Source: Sphingobium sp. AP50 (GTDB lineage Bacteria; Pseudomonadota; Alphaproteobacteria; Sphingomonadales; Sphingomonadaceae). Taken from it: a stretch of DNA of 64,000 nt. Under the pieces are notes generated by a model. The model was not told where the DNA came from, made no database searches, and was given only the letters and a program-made list of their open reading frames with translations. The translations under genes and the position numbers were made by a program. Positions 18,363-28,215 of the stretch are shown one piece after another. Each line of letters begins with the position of its first letter. Position 1 is the first letter of the stretch. Location of the stretch: contig NZ_FNYZ01000012.1 in NCBI RefSeq assembly GCF_900109095.1, positions 110,466-174,465 on the forward strand. The letters are read 5' to 3'.

Positions 18363-18671
18363 AGCGATATCCTCTCTGCGATGATTTTGCCTCTCCTCTC
18401 ATGCCAAGCATGATGAAGCAAGAATATTGATAACATTTTTGTTCACATTTTTTCCTGAAAGGTTTGAGTATAATCAAATCTGAATGTCAGCTTCGGGATA
18501 TATTGTTTTCGCGCGCCGAAAATCGGTGACAGATTATGGCGAACGGCCATTTGGACCAGACCCGGCGCCTGGAACAAGCGGACGGGATGGATAAACATGA
18601 TAAATGGCGCGGCGACGAAGGCGGGCATCGGCCCGCCTTGCCGTCCCCACCGCGCGAAAACAGGTGAGGCG
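18363..18671. other. Divergent intergenic region, no gene recognised
   Basis: This separates the aldo/keto reductase (minus) from the YdjC-like deacetylase (plus). It is AT-rich around 18415-18480, with TTTGTTCACATT at 18438-18449 resembling elements found near 37759, 46662 and 50086. A longer frame from 18597 into the deacetylase is not signal-like and was not used. Confidence 0.4.
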
Positions 18672-19757
18672 ATGACAGGCTGGACTACGGACAGGCGCGA
18701 TTTTGTACAGATGATGGTCGCAGGCGCGGCTACGCTTGCGGGACCGACGCTTAGCGCTTCCCCAATGCCCCTGCGCAACCGCAGGATGATCGTACGCGCA
18801 GACGATGTCGGCCAATCAAAAATCTGCAATCTTGGTACGTTTGAAGCGATCGAGCATGGCGTTGTCACCGCTGCCGACGTGATGCTCGATTCACCGGGCA
18901 CCGAAGATGCGCTGGAGCGCCTCCGCGCCTATCCCTGGCTGTCGGTCGGCTGGCATATGCACATGTGGGGGGCGCCGGTGCTAGGCGCCAAGGAGGTGCC
19001 ATCCCTGGTGGAAAAGGGCGGCGACTTCGACGGACGCTTCCGGCTTGACCTTCAGAAGGCTACTGATGTCGTCCATGAGGAAGCGGTGCGCGAGTTACGA
19101 GCGCAACTGCTGCGCTGCGCGAAGATACTGGGCCGGGTGCCCGATACTGGGGGCAAGGAGAATGTCTCGACCGTATGGGGACGTGCGGTCAAGCAGGTGG
19201 TGCAGGAATTTAGCATCGCTCATAATTTCACAGGCAGCGAACGTTTTGATCCCGGCTATTATGACAAGATCGGGCAAGCGCAGGCGCGTGGGGAGGAATG
19301 GGCCAAATATTATTCGGCCACGCCCCCCGCCCCGCTGACACCCGATCCGCAATGGGCCGACCGCAAGATCGTCGCGGCGGGCAGCGCACAGGCTTTTGGC
19401 GACTTGCTGACCGATTCGATCGGATCGGTGGAATCTAATTATGATCCGGTGCGCTTCTATACGGAGGATCGCGGCGGCATACTGCGCTACCCACCCGATG
19501 TTGTCACCTGGCAGGCTTGGCACCCGGGCTACATTGATTATTATGCCTATCGGCTGGGCGAACGTGCGAACCGTCCCCGCGCGCAGCAATTCGTGATCAG
19601 TCGGGTGCAGGATGTCGAGGCGCTCACAAGCCAGCGCCTGCGGGATTGGATCAAGACGAACCGGATCGAATTGATCAACTTTCGCGATGCGCTCTATGGG
19701 CGCGACGAATATCAAAATCACCTCAAGGCGATCGGCAGCGATCTGGCGATGATTTGA
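18672..19757 (+). CDS. YdjC/ChbG-like carbohydrate deacetylase family protein, exported
   Basis: A 361-residue protein. The N-terminus is Tat-like (RRDFVQMMVAGAATLAG), then the YdjC/ChbG start RMIVRADDVGQ with the metal-binding Asp pair. VTAADVMLDSPG and GWHMHMWG supply further conserved residues, including His ligands. Members remove acetyl or other acyl groups from sugars or related compounds. The start is ATG 18672 with GGTGAGG upstream. It is followed by a carboxylesterase and a mutarotase-like gene on the same strand, suggesting exported enzymes acting on a decorated carbohydrate or ester. Confidence 0.8.
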   Translation: MTGWTTDRRDFVQMMVAGAATLAGPTLSASPMPLRNRRMIVRADDVGQSKICNLGTFEAIEHGVVTAADVMLDSPGTEDALERLRAYPWLSVGWHMHMWGAPVLGAKEVPSLVEKGGDFDGRFRLDLQKATDVVHEEAVRELRAQLLRCAKILGRVPDTGGKENVSTVWGRAVKQVVQEFSIAHNFTGSERFDPGYYDKIGQAQARGEEWAKYYSATPPAPLTPDPQWADRKIVAAGSAQAFGDLLTDSIGSVESNYDPVRFYTEDRGGILRYPPDVVTWQAWHPGYIDYYAYRLGERANRPRAQQFVISRVQDVEALTSQRLRDWIKTNRIELINFRDALYGRDEYQNHLKAIGSDLAMI

Positions 19758-19807
19758 AACATGATCAGCGCAAAGATCGCCAACCCGTTGGGCATGAAGG
19801 AAAAGCG

Positions 19808-21418
19808 ATGAAAGGCTTTTCGGTCATCATGATGGCAGCCATGACTATTGGCGCAACCGCACAAGCCTCCACGACTTTACCAGAAGCCATCCGTGTCGAA
19901 ACCGGCATGATCAAAGGTGCAGTTGCGCGCGATCCTGCCGTGATGGCCTATCGTGGCCTGCCTTACGCCGCGCCTCCGGTCGGTGCGTTGCGTTGGCGCG
20001 CGCCCAGGCGCGCGTTGCCGTGGAAAGGCGTGCGCCCTGCCGGATTGCCCGGTACGACCTGCCCGCAACCCACATCGGAGGTCGTGGCGGGACTGCGGAT
20101 AGGCGAAGATTGCCTTAACCTCGATGTCTGGACTGCCGCGCGGGGCGCGCGGGAACGCCGACCAGTCATGGTCTGGTTTCACGGGGGCGAACGCGGCTTC
20201 GGTTCAGGATCGCAGGCGCTCTTCGACGGCGCGGCGCTCGCCAGGAAAGGCGTTGTGCTGGTGACGGTGAATTATCGCGGCGGTCCGCTCGGCCTGCTGG
20301 CGACGCCCGACCTGTCGGCGGAAAACCCAGACCATGTGTCCGGAAATTATGCCTTGCTGGATAATATCGCGGCACTTCAATGGGTACAACGCAATATCGG
20401 GCAGTTCGGCGGCGATCCGCACAACGTTACCATCTTCGGCCAGTCCTTTGGCGCGGGAACCAGCCATTTCCTGTCGCTGTCGCCGCTGGCCAGAGGATTG
20501 TTCAAGCGCATGATCAATCAAAGTCACGCGCTCTATGCGCGCGACCCGAGCATGTTTCAGGCGGCAATGCGCTATCTGCCGCTGAAGGATGCCGAAGCCG
20601 ATGGGCAGAAATATGTCGCTGCGACCGGTGCACACACACTTGCCGAGTTGCGCGCCATGCCTTGGCAGGCGCTGATCGCCGCCTATCAGAAGAGCAAGAC
20701 CGATCTGCTCTGGTCCTACGCGCTGGACGGCAATGTCCTGCCGCGCGGATATGCGGAAACCTATGCGGCAGCCGCGCAGTCCGATGTCGATGAACTTGCC
20801 GGCGAGAATGCAGATGAAAGCGGCGCGGCGGCCGAAACCGCGTATGATCTGGTGACGGCGGGCAAAGCGCAGCGGCCCAACAACAATATCGCCCTGCTCG
20901 GCCGCACAGGATATCTGGATTATGTACGACGGAAGTTCGGTCCAATGACTGACGACTATCTGGCGCTCTATCCGGCCTCCGACGATCGGCAGGCCTTCAC
21001 CTCGGCCAATGCGGCAATCCGCGAGAATGCACGGGTGTCGCAATGGATGTGGGCGGGCAGTTTCACCCACAGGCGCACCAAACCAGTCTATCTCTATTAT
21101 TTCGACCATGCACCGCCGGGGCCGAAGCAGTCCGTGACGGGCGCTTATCACGGCGCGGAACTGGGCTATGTGTTCGCCAACGCCGACCCTGCCTGGGATG
21201 CACAGGACCGGCGAGTTGCCGACCTTCTTTCATCCTATTGGACCAACTTCGCGAAGACCGGCGATCCCAACGGTCCGGGCTTGCCATACTGGCCAGCCTA
21301 TGATCCGCGAAAGCAGCAGACGATGGAGCTGGGCCAGCATTTCGCACCCATCCCCCTGGCCGATCCGCACAAGATCACTTTCTGGCAGCATTTCTATGCG
21401 ACCCAGCCTGCCCGCTAG
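19808..21418 (+). CDS. Type-B carboxylesterase
   Basis: A 536-residue alpha/beta hydrolase with a signal peptide (residues 1-20, MKGFSVIMMAAMTIGATAQA). Family marks: AYRGLPYAAPPVGALRW, EDCLNLDVW, the oxyanion hole MVWFHGGE, the nucleophile motif FGQSFGAG (Gln replaces the common Glu of GESAG), and the catalytic His in GAYHGAELGYVF. It would hydrolyse an ester in the periplasm. The start was chosen at the signal peptide; the longer frame from 19646 overlaps the previous gene. The 3' end overlaps the next gene by 23 bp. Confidence 0.92.
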   Translation: MKGFSVIMMAAMTIGATAQASTTLPEAIRVETGMIKGAVARDPAVMAYRGLPYAAPPVGALRWRAPRRALPWKGVRPAGLPGTTCPQPTSEVVAGLRIGEDCLNLDVWTAARGARERRPVMVWFHGGERGFGSGSQALFDGAALARKGVVLVTVNYRGGPLGLLATPDLSAENPDHVSGNYALLDNIAALQWVQRNIGQFGGDPHNVTIFGQSFGAGTSHFLSLSPLARGLFKRMINQSHALYARDPSMFQAAMRYLPLKDAEADGQKYVAATGAHTLAELRAMPWQALIAAYQKSKTDLLWSYALDGNVLPRGYAETYAAAAQSDVDELAGENADESGAAAETAYDLVTAGKAQRPNNNIALLGRTGYLDYVRRKFGPMTDDYLALYPASDDRQAFTSANAAIRENARVSQWMWAGSFTHRRTKPVYLYYFDHAPPGPKQSVTGAYHGAELGYVFANADPAWDAQDRRVADLLSSYWTNFAKTGDPNGPGLPYWPAYDPRKQQTMELGQHFAPIPLADPHKITFWQHFYATQPAR

Positions 21419-22487
21419 TTCCCTCTTACTCGCCGCAGCGGCGCTGCTTGTCGGAGCAGGGGCGCCCGAAGAGACCCCGCGCAACATCGTGGATGTTCGG
21501 GCCGTACTGGCCGGCGCGCCCATCACGACGCTGCATGCCGGCGATATGACGGTAACGATCGCGCTGCCGGATGCCGTGCACGGTTTCTATCGCGGCACGC
21601 GGTTCGATTGGGCGGGGATGATCGTCGAAGCGCGGCGACAGGGGCATCGCTTCTACGGCCCCTGGTTCGATGGCATCGCGCCCAATATTCGTGACTTCAT
21701 CGACGATGGCCACCGGCTGATCGCCGGTCCACAGACCGCCGCGACAGGCCCTGCCGAAGAATTTATTGACCCGATACCCGGCTATAACGAAGCGCCGGTC
21801 GGTGGAACCTTTCTGAAGATCGGCGTCGGTCGTCTGCGCAAGACTGACGCTTTGCGCTATAGCCGCTTTCGCAGCTATGCCATCGTCGACAATGGTAGTT
21901 GGCGGGTGCGGCGTACAGCACAAACGGTGACGTTCCGGCAAATGATCGCGCCCGACGCAAGCGGCTACGGCTATATTTATGAGAAGATGGTGCGTGTGCG
22001 ATCAGGTGGCCGGCTCGAGATCGGGCATCGGCTAGTGAACATCGGCAACAGGCCTATATCTACCCAGGTCTACAACCATAATTTCACGCGGTTCGACGAT
22101 CGCGACATCGGGCCGGGCGTAAGCATAGATTTACCTTATCCCCTTCCGGAATCTACGGCGACGCCGCATCTTGCATCGGTAAAAGGTTCCACATTAAGCT
22201 ACCTGGCACCGCTTGCGGCCGGTGATCATGTCACTTTGTCTCCAAATAGCGTCACTGCCGATCCAGGCACCAGCGGTTTCACCATCGCCGGCCCCGGTGG
22301 CATGAAGCTTCGTGCTGCATCTGACACGCCCATCATTCGCGCCCAAATCTGGTCGATCCGCCGCGTAGTTGCAGTGGAGCCGTTCATCGCGATCCAACTG
22401 CCTGCTGGCGTCGAAAAGCGTTGGGTCTGGCGCTACAATCTCTCCGCGAATGGACAACATCGATCGAAAAATCATAGCGAAAATTGA
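21396..22487 (+). CDS. Exported galactose-mutarotase-fold-like protein of unknown function
   Basis: A 363-residue protein with a signal peptide (MRPSLPASSLLLAAAALLVGAGA). The rest is beta-rich: FYRGTRFDWAGMI, GPAEEF, KIGVGRLRKTDALRY, a VRSGGRLEIGHRLVN strand pair and a VYNHNFTRF segment that resembles aldose-1-epimerase-type beta-sandwich proteins. The family call is tentative. The start lies inside the esterase 3' end (23-bp overlap), implying coupled expression. It may act on the sugar or lactone product of the esterase (inference). Confidence 0.6.
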   Translation: MRPSLPASSLLLAAAALLVGAGAPEETPRNIVDVRAVLAGAPITTLHAGDMTVTIALPDAVHGFYRGTRFDWAGMIVEARRQGHRFYGPWFDGIAPNIRDFIDDGHRLIAGPQTAATGPAEEFIDPIPGYNEAPVGGTFLKIGVGRLRKTDALRYSRFRSYAIVDNGSWRVRRTAQTVTFRQMIAPDASGYGYIYEKMVRVRSGGRLEIGHRLVNIGNRPISTQVYNHNFTRFDDRDIGPGVSIDLPYPLPESTATPHLASVKGSTLSYLAPLAAGDHVTLSPNSVTADPGTSGFTIAGPGGMKLRAASDTPIIRAQIWSIRRVVAVEPFIAIQLPAGVEKRWVWRYNLSANGQHRSKNHSEN

Positions 22488-22696
22488 TCGTCACGATCAA
22501 CAAATATTGTTTTTAATAATATTAATTGAGAGTCATACCGTTAAAGATCCTGAACGAAATGGACAATAAGTTCCCTATATCGTTCTTCGATCAATATCAG
22601 ATTGAAATAATAATCATTCGATAATTTCTGCCGTAAACAGAACAATAAAATGACGATTATAATATCGTGATTTGTTTAGAATTAGGAGGGGTTATA

Positions 22697-25600
22697 ATGG
22701 ACGATACCAATCGTCAGAGCGATCTCGTTATCAATACGGACCGCCCCAAAGCAGAAACATCATTTCGTTTAGCCAGTTTCCTCCGTAGGTCGGCCCTGGT
22801 TAGCGCCAGCAGTGCAGCCCTGGGTCTTTCGACCCTAGCGTTTGCCCAGAACGCTCCTTCCACCAGCGCTGAGGATACTGCCGCTCCCCCGGCCTCCACA
22901 ATGACCGGAACGGTCAGTACCGACGCAACGTCGACTGGCGACATTATCGTCACCGGAACACGCTTGACCAGTGGCGGCTTTACCGCGCCAACCCCGGTGC
23001 AGGTACTCGACAGCAAGGCGTTGCAGGCTGTAGCAAGCCCCAACGTGTTTGATGCTGTCAAGCAACTACCTGCGCTGTCCGGCAGCCGGGGCAGCACCGT
23101 CGGCAATAGCAGCACCAGTTCAGGCGACAATGGCCTGTCGACGCTTGCGACGCGCGGCCTCGCTTCCATCCGGACGTTGACCTTGGTCAATGGCCAGCGC
23201 GTGACCCCAGCAAATATCAATGGCGTCGTAGATGTTAGCTTAATTCCCCAGCTGCTGATCGATCGCGTCGATGTAGTGACGGGCGGTGCATCAGCCTCCT
23301 ATGGCTCGGATGCTGTCGGTGGCGTCGTGAATTTCATTTTGAAGGACAAGTTCACGGGCTTTGAGGCGAACGCCCAGGGCGGCATCACCAACTATAACGA
23401 CGATCAGAATATCCTGGTGCAGGCCGCCTATGGCGCCAGCCTGATGGATGATCGCCTGCACCTGGTGGTGAGCGGCGAATATTATGATAATGAGGGGGTG
23501 CCGGCGCGCGATCCGGGCGTCAACGGCGGCCCCAATGGGCGCAAGGGTTATCCGCTGGCGCAGGTCGTGACACGCACCATCGCTGCCACGCCCGCTGGCC
23601 AGCCGGAATATTTCTTCTACAAGAATGCACAGGTGAACAATTATTCGAGTGGCGGCCTGATTACTGCAGGTCCCCTTGCTGGAACCGCCTTCGGGCCAGG
23701 AGGTACGCCTTACGCTTTCCAGCTTGGTACAGGCTGCATCGGTGCCTATTGTGACGGCGGCGACAATAGCGCCAACCTGCTGAACACCGCCAATTATGAC
23801 TCGGCGCTTCGTCGCTTCACTGGCTATGGCCGGGTCGCCTTCGACCTTTCTCCCGATGTCGAGATTTTCACCTCGCTTGCCTATGCTGACGTGAAAGCAT
23901 CGACCCAGACCGTTGCGGGCGCCGCGCAGCAGGGTAATCTCACCATACAGTGTGACAACGCCTTCCTGCCAGCTTCGATCAAGACAGCATGCGGCACTGC
24001 CGGCATCACCAATTTCAAATATGGCGTCGCCAACACCATCTTTCCTGACAATCTGACTGTCGACACCGGCCGCAAGCAACTGCGCATCACCGCCGGGCTG
24101 AACGCCAAGGATGTGTCTCTGTTTGGCAAGCCCTGGACCATCGCCGCCGGCTTCGAACATGGTGAAACCAAGATCGCCATCGACCTTAACAATGTTTTCC
24201 TGACCCCGCGCTATCTGGCAGCGATCGATGCAGTGCAATTGGGCAACGGCCAGATCGTGTGCCGCAACACCACCGCACGCGCAGCCGGCTGCGTCCCGCT
24301 CAACATCATCGGCATTAACCCAGTCAATCAGGCGGCGCTGGACTATGTGATGCCGGATGCCGGGCCGCGTTCGCGCAGCTCGATCAAGCAGGATGTGTTC
24401 AACTTCTCGATGAGCGGATCGCCTTTCTCCAACTGGGCTGGCGACGTTTCGCTGGCCTTTGGCGGGGAATATCGCAGACAGTCTTACAGCACGACCGCCG
24501 ACTGGTATGGTGCTGGTCTTAGCGACGCTGCACCGATAAGCAAGATGTATCCGGCTGACCCCGTCCTGCTGACGACCGGTAACAATTGGTTCAATGGCAA
24601 TTTCAACGGCGGCAAGGGCTCGTACAGTGTCTGGGAAGTATTCGGTGAACTGGGCTTGCCGATCTTCGACAGCGATACTGTGGGTAAGCTCGATTTCAAC
24701 GCAGCAGGGCGTTACACCCATTATTCGACCGCCGGCGGCGCTTTCACCTGGAAGCTGGGCGGCGTGTGGGATACGCCTCTGGACGGACTGCGCCTGCGCG
24801 GTAATGTGTCGCGCGACATTCGCGCGCCCAATCTCAGCGAATTGTCGCCACCGCCGATCGCGCTCAGTTCCACAGTCACCAACCGACTCACTGGTGCGAG
24901 TGTCGGCGTCAACGCCTCGATCATCGGCAATCCAGACCTGAAGCCGGAGAAGTCGCTCAACTTCGAAATCGGCGGGGTGTATCGGCCCCATTGGTTGCCT
25001 GGCCTGAACCTGTCGGTGGACTATTATAATATCGACATCGAGGGTGCGATCCAAACGCTGACGGCGGTGCAGACGGTGGACCTGTGCCAGATCAGCGGCA
25101 ATGCGGACGCCTGTTCGCAGATCAAGTTGACCGGTACGCTCGGTACGCCTGATGCGCCCTATGTCATCCGCAAGCCGATGAATCTTGCCTCCATCAAAAC
25201 GGACGGCATAGACTTTTCGGCAAGCTATCGGATCGCCTTGGGCGGTGACACGTCGCTGGAACTGGCGGCGGACGCGACGCGCATACTGCACTTCGATCAG
25301 GATCTTGGCATTCCCAATGTTGCGGTGATCCATGCGGCCGGAGGCAACTCCAACCTTGGCAGCGGCTTTACCAATGGTGACATTGGCGTTGCGCCGAAAT
25401 GGAAGGGCCTGCTGCGGCAGACCATCAACAGCGGCAAGCTCAGCCTCTCTCTCATTGAACGCTTCGTGAGCGCCGGCAAGATCAACCCCAGCTGGATCGA
25501 ATGCGATCCTGGCTCCTGCCCCGTGCCTACGATCCAGAACCCGACCATCGACGACAACCACATCCCTGGCGCGGTCTATTTCGATATCGGTGGCAAATAT

Positions 25601-25741
25601 GAGATCAACGACGCGATCAATGCCTATTTCAAGGTGGACAATGTCTTTGACAAGGATCCGCCGGCTTATGGCCATCCGTCGCTCTACGACTATCTGGGCC
25701 GGGTCTATCGCGTCGGCGTACGCGTGAAGTTTGGCCATTAA
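22697..25741 (+). CDS. TonB-dependent outer-membrane receptor
   Basis: A 1014-residue receptor. A long N-terminal leader (residues about 25-57, ending AFA) precedes a TonB-box-like DIIVTGTR, the plug (ASPNVFDAVKQLPAL, LVNGQRV, IDRVDVVTGGASASYGSDAVGGVVNFI) and a large barrel ending RVGVRVKFGH. AGGAGG lies upstream of ATG 22697, which decides the start over the in-frame ATG at 22667. The AT-rich 200-bp region before it probably holds the promoter. With the esterase, metallo-hydrolase and lactonases it forms an uptake-plus-hydrolysis set. Confidence 0.94.
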   Translation: MDDTNRQSDLVINTDRPKAETSFRLASFLRRSALVSASSAALGLSTLAFAQNAPSTSAEDTAAPPASTMTGTVSTDATSTGDIIVTGTRLTSGGFTAPTPVQVLDSKALQAVASPNVFDAVKQLPALSGSRGSTVGNSSTSSGDNGLSTLATRGLASIRTLTLVNGQRVTPANINGVVDVSLIPQLLIDRVDVVTGGASASYGSDAVGGVVNFILKDKFTGFEANAQGGITNYNDDQNILVQAAYGASLMDDRLHLVVSGEYYDNEGVPARDPGVNGGPNGRKGYPLAQVVTRTIAATPAGQPEYFFYKNAQVNNYSSGGLITAGPLAGTAFGPGGTPYAFQLGTGCIGAYCDGGDNSANLLNTANYDSALRRFTGYGRVAFDLSPDVEIFTSLAYADVKASTQTVAGAAQQGNLTIQCDNAFLPASIKTACGTAGITNFKYGVANTIFPDNLTVDTGRKQLRITAGLNAKDVSLFGKPWTIAAGFEHGETKIAIDLNNVFLTPRYLAAIDAVQLGNGQIVCRNTTARAAGCVPLNIIGINPVNQAALDYVMPDAGPRSRSSIKQDVFNFSMSGSPFSNWAGDVSLAFGGEYRRQSYSTTADWYGAGLSDAAPISKMYPADPVLLTTGNNWFNGNFNGGKGSYSVWEVFGELGLPIFDSDTVGKLDFNAAGRYTHYSTAGGAFTWKLGGVWDTPLDGLRLRGNVSRDIRAPNLSELSPPPIALSSTVTNRLTGASVGVNASIIGNPDLKPEKSLNFEIGGVYRPHWLPGLNLSVDYYNIDIEGAIQTLTAVQTVDLCQISGNADACSQIKLTGTLGTPDAPYVIRKPMNLASIKTDGIDFSASYRIALGGDTSLELAADATRILHFDQDLGIPNVAVIHAAGGNSNLGSGFTNGDIGVAPKWKGLLRQTINSGKLSLSLIERFVSAGKINPSWIECDPGSCPVPTIQNPTIDDNHIPGAVYFDIGGKYEINDAINAYFKVDNVFDKDPPAYGHPSLYDYLGRVYRVGVRVKFGH

Positions 25742-25745
25742 GGCG

Positions 25746-26735
25746 ATGTCTGTCGTCCGCTGGATGATGGCATTGGGCATGGCGGCGGCGGCTTCGACCG
25801 CCGCCGCACAAGCGCTGTGGGACAGCGGCAATGTGCCGCAGCCCCATCTCGCCAAGGCCCGCGCGCTGGCGGCGCAATCGAAGGGCTGGCGCAATCCGGG
25901 GCTGGGCGTCTGCTATTGGGACGACGCCCAGCCCGCCGCCAACATGGCGCGCGAGGAGCCGGCGCGGAAGCTGTTCGACAATCTCTATTTCATCGGCAGC
26001 GGGCAGGACAGCGTGTGGGCAATCGATACGCCCGATGGCATCATCCTGCTCGATGCGATGAGCAATTCCAAAGATGTCGATACCTATGTCCTCCCGGGGC
26101 TGAAGGCAGTTGGGCTAGATCCCGCCCGACTGAAGATGCTGATCATTTCGCACGGCCACGCCGATCATTTCGGCGGCGCACAATATCTGAAGGATCGCTT
26201 CGGCGTTCGTATCATCATGTCGGCCATCGACTGGGATTTTTCGCAAACCCAAAAACTGCGGCCCAATCAGTCCCCGCCGCCCGCCCGCGACTTGACGGTA
26301 TCAGACGGAGAGACAATCCGCTTCGGCGGCGTAGCGCTCAAGACCTTCATCTCGCCGGGGCACACTCCCGGATCACTGTCGATGCTGATCCCTGTCACCG
26401 ACCAGGGCAAGCCGCGCACGCTGCTTTATGTCAGTGGAGTCAGCAACAAGAACCTGTCGCCGGAATTGCATGCGGCTTTCGACCAGTCCTATGCGCGGCT
26501 GATCGATATCGCCGCACGAACCAAGGTGGACGGCTATATCGCGCCGCACGCCAGTTTCGACGACGCAATCTACAAAATGGAATGGATGCGCGCCAATCCG
26601 ATTGCACCAAACCCTTTCCTGAATGGCACGGCTGAAACGCTGCTGTTCCTGAAGGAAGTGCGCGAATGCAATCTCAATTCGGCCGATCTGCATCGGGCGA
26701 TGCCGGGGCGGCGGACGCCGAGAGTGGGCGATTGA
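25746..26735 (+). CDS. Subclass B3-like metallo-beta-lactamase-fold hydrolase
   Basis: A 329-residue exported protein (signal peptide about residues 1-22, ending AAAQA). The MBL fold shows NLYFIGSGQDSVWAIDTPDG, LLDAMSN, the metal motif SHGHADHFGG, SPGHTPGSLS and a late His in PHASFDD, arranged as in B3 enzymes. In this gene context a role in hydrolysing a lactone, ester or amide of the imported compound is as likely as antibiotic hydrolysis. ATG 25746 begins just after the receptor stop; an in-frame ATG at 25731 overlaps it. Confidence 0.85.
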   Translation: MSVVRWMMALGMAAAASTAAAQALWDSGNVPQPHLAKARALAAQSKGWRNPGLGVCYWDDAQPAANMAREEPARKLFDNLYFIGSGQDSVWAIDTPDGIILLDAMSNSKDVDTYVLPGLKAVGLDPARLKMLIISHGHADHFGGAQYLKDRFGVRIIMSAIDWDFSQTQKLRPNQSPPPARDLTVSDGETIRFGGVALKTFISPGHTPGSLSMLIPVTDQGKPRTLLYVSGVSNKNLSPELHAAFDQSYARLIDIAARTKVDGYIAPHASFDDAIYKMEWMRANPIAPNPFLNGTAETLLFLKEVRECNLNSADLHRAMPGRRTPRVGD

Positions 26736-26953
26736 GCGGCGTTCACTCTTAAGAAATGCCGATAGTGACCATCGGATAATATTGCTTTTTTTTGGCCAGA
26801 CCGAATGGCAAACGGACCTTAGATCAATGATTAAATTATTCAAATAACTATATATTTTTTCAACCAACAATATCGGCTTCATCCTTGATCCCATCTTTTT
26901 CCTATCGATGCCGGATCGGAAGATCGCCATTTTATGCTTAGGCGGAGTAGCCA

Positions 26954-28180
26954 ATGTCATCGCAATTAAACAATAGAGACAGGAACAGCGCGCGCCGGAT
27001 CGCTATTTTCAACAGTGTGGGCGATGTCGTGACGCGGTGGGATCTGGACGTGGAGGCTGCTACGCTGGAACAACGCGCGTCGCTCACCATGCCGTCAGTC
27101 GTACAATATGCCTGGGCGCATCCTTCGGGCCGCTATCTCTATGTAGCGACCACAGATTCTGAACGCGGCAGCATGACGATCACGGGCAGCAACCACCAGC
27201 TGGTTGCGCTAAAGGTTGATGAAGAAAGAGGTCTGGCCCTCCATGGCGAGGCGCAACCGCTGCGCCAGCGCCCTGTCCATAACAGCGTCGATCATACTGG
27301 TCGCTATGCTCTCACCTGTTATACCGCGCCTTCGCATGTGACGGTACATCCAATCCTCAAAGACGGCACACTGGGCGCGGAAATCGCGCAGCAGAATGAT
27401 CTGGGCCTTGGCCATTTCTGCCACCAGATATTGCCGACACCGTCGAATGACAGCGTAGTGATGGCCTTTCGCGGCCACAATCCCTCTCCAGCCAAGCCGG
27501 ACGGTGATCCGGGGGTGCTCAAGGTTCTGGATTTCGCCGACGGACAACTGACCTCACGGCAGAATGTGACAGCCTTCGGGCGGGAGGGCTATGGTTACGG
27601 CCCCCGCCATATCGCTTATCATCCGAACCAACGCTGGGTCTATGTCGTGGTGGAGTTGCAGAACCAGTTGCATATGCATTTGCTGGAGGATGACCGCCTA
27701 TCCCCCGATCCACTTTTCATGACCTCGTTGACGCAGGAACCGGTGGTGCCGGGCATCGTGCAGGTGGGCGGCGCGGTGCATGTCCATCCACGCGGTCATG
27801 TCGTCTATGCCAGCAACCGGATCAGCGCCAAGACGCATCCTATCGGCGCCTTCCCATACGAAGTGGGCGACAATTCGATCGCCGTCTATGCAATCGATCA
27901 GAAGACAGGCGAACCACGCGCGATCCAGTTCGCCGATCCACACGGCTTTCATGTACGCTGTTTCACCATCGATCCCAGCGGCACGCTGCTGATCGCAGCC
28001 ACGCTGACGGCAATGTCGGTCGGCGAAGGTGACGCGCAGGAGGTGACGCCGGCGGGCTTATGCCTGTTCCGGATCGAGGAGGATGGCCGACTGACCTTCC
28101 TGCGCCGCTATAATGTCGATCTGCCGCCCGGCGTGCAGCAGATGTGGGTGCGCGCGGTCGAACTCGCCGACGAACACTGA
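26954..28180 (+). CDS. Beta-propeller lactonase family protein (first of three)
   Basis: A 408-residue member of the seven-bladed 6-phosphogluconolactonase/lactonase family. Blade repeats are visible: YAWAHPSGRYLYVATTD, HNSVDHTGRYALTCYTAPS, RHIAYHPNQRWVYVVVELQNQ, VHVHPRGHVVYASNR and FTIDPSGTLLIAA. No signal peptide, so probably cytoplasmic. It would open a lactone ring. It lies 218 bp after the metallo-hydrolase, behind an AT-rich spacer that may carry a promoter. Confidence 0.85.
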   Translation: MSSQLNNRDRNSARRIAIFNSVGDVVTRWDLDVEAATLEQRASLTMPSVVQYAWAHPSGRYLYVATTDSERGSMTITGSNHQLVALKVDEERGLALHGEAQPLRQRPVHNSVDHTGRYALTCYTAPSHVTVHPILKDGTLGAEIAQQNDLGLGHFCHQILPTPSNDSVVMAFRGHNPSPAKPDGDPGVLKVLDFADGQLTSRQNVTAFGREGYGYGPRHIAYHPNQRWVYVVVELQNQLHMHLLEDDRLSPDPLFMTSLTQEPVVPGIVQVGGAVHVHPRGHVVYASNRISAKTHPIGAFPYEVGDNSIAVYAIDQKTGEPRAIQFADPHGFHVRCFTIDPSGTLLIAATLTAMSVGEGDAQEVTPAGLCLFRIEEDGRLTFLRRYNVDLPPGVQQMWVRAVELADEH

Positions 28181-28215
28181 ACCATATTCTGACGCTTGAA
28201 GGACGGCATAACCCG

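Noticed and set aside
23291..25894. 867-codon minus-strand frame opposite the second TonB receptor
   Set aside because: It lacks family features, a ribosome site and a signal; the receptor on the other strand explains the whole stretch.
25746..26735. Considered as an antibiotic-resistance beta-lactamase
   Set aside because: The B3-like fold is clear, but the setting between a TonB receptor and lactonases makes a catabolic hydrolase equally or more likely; resistance is not claimed.
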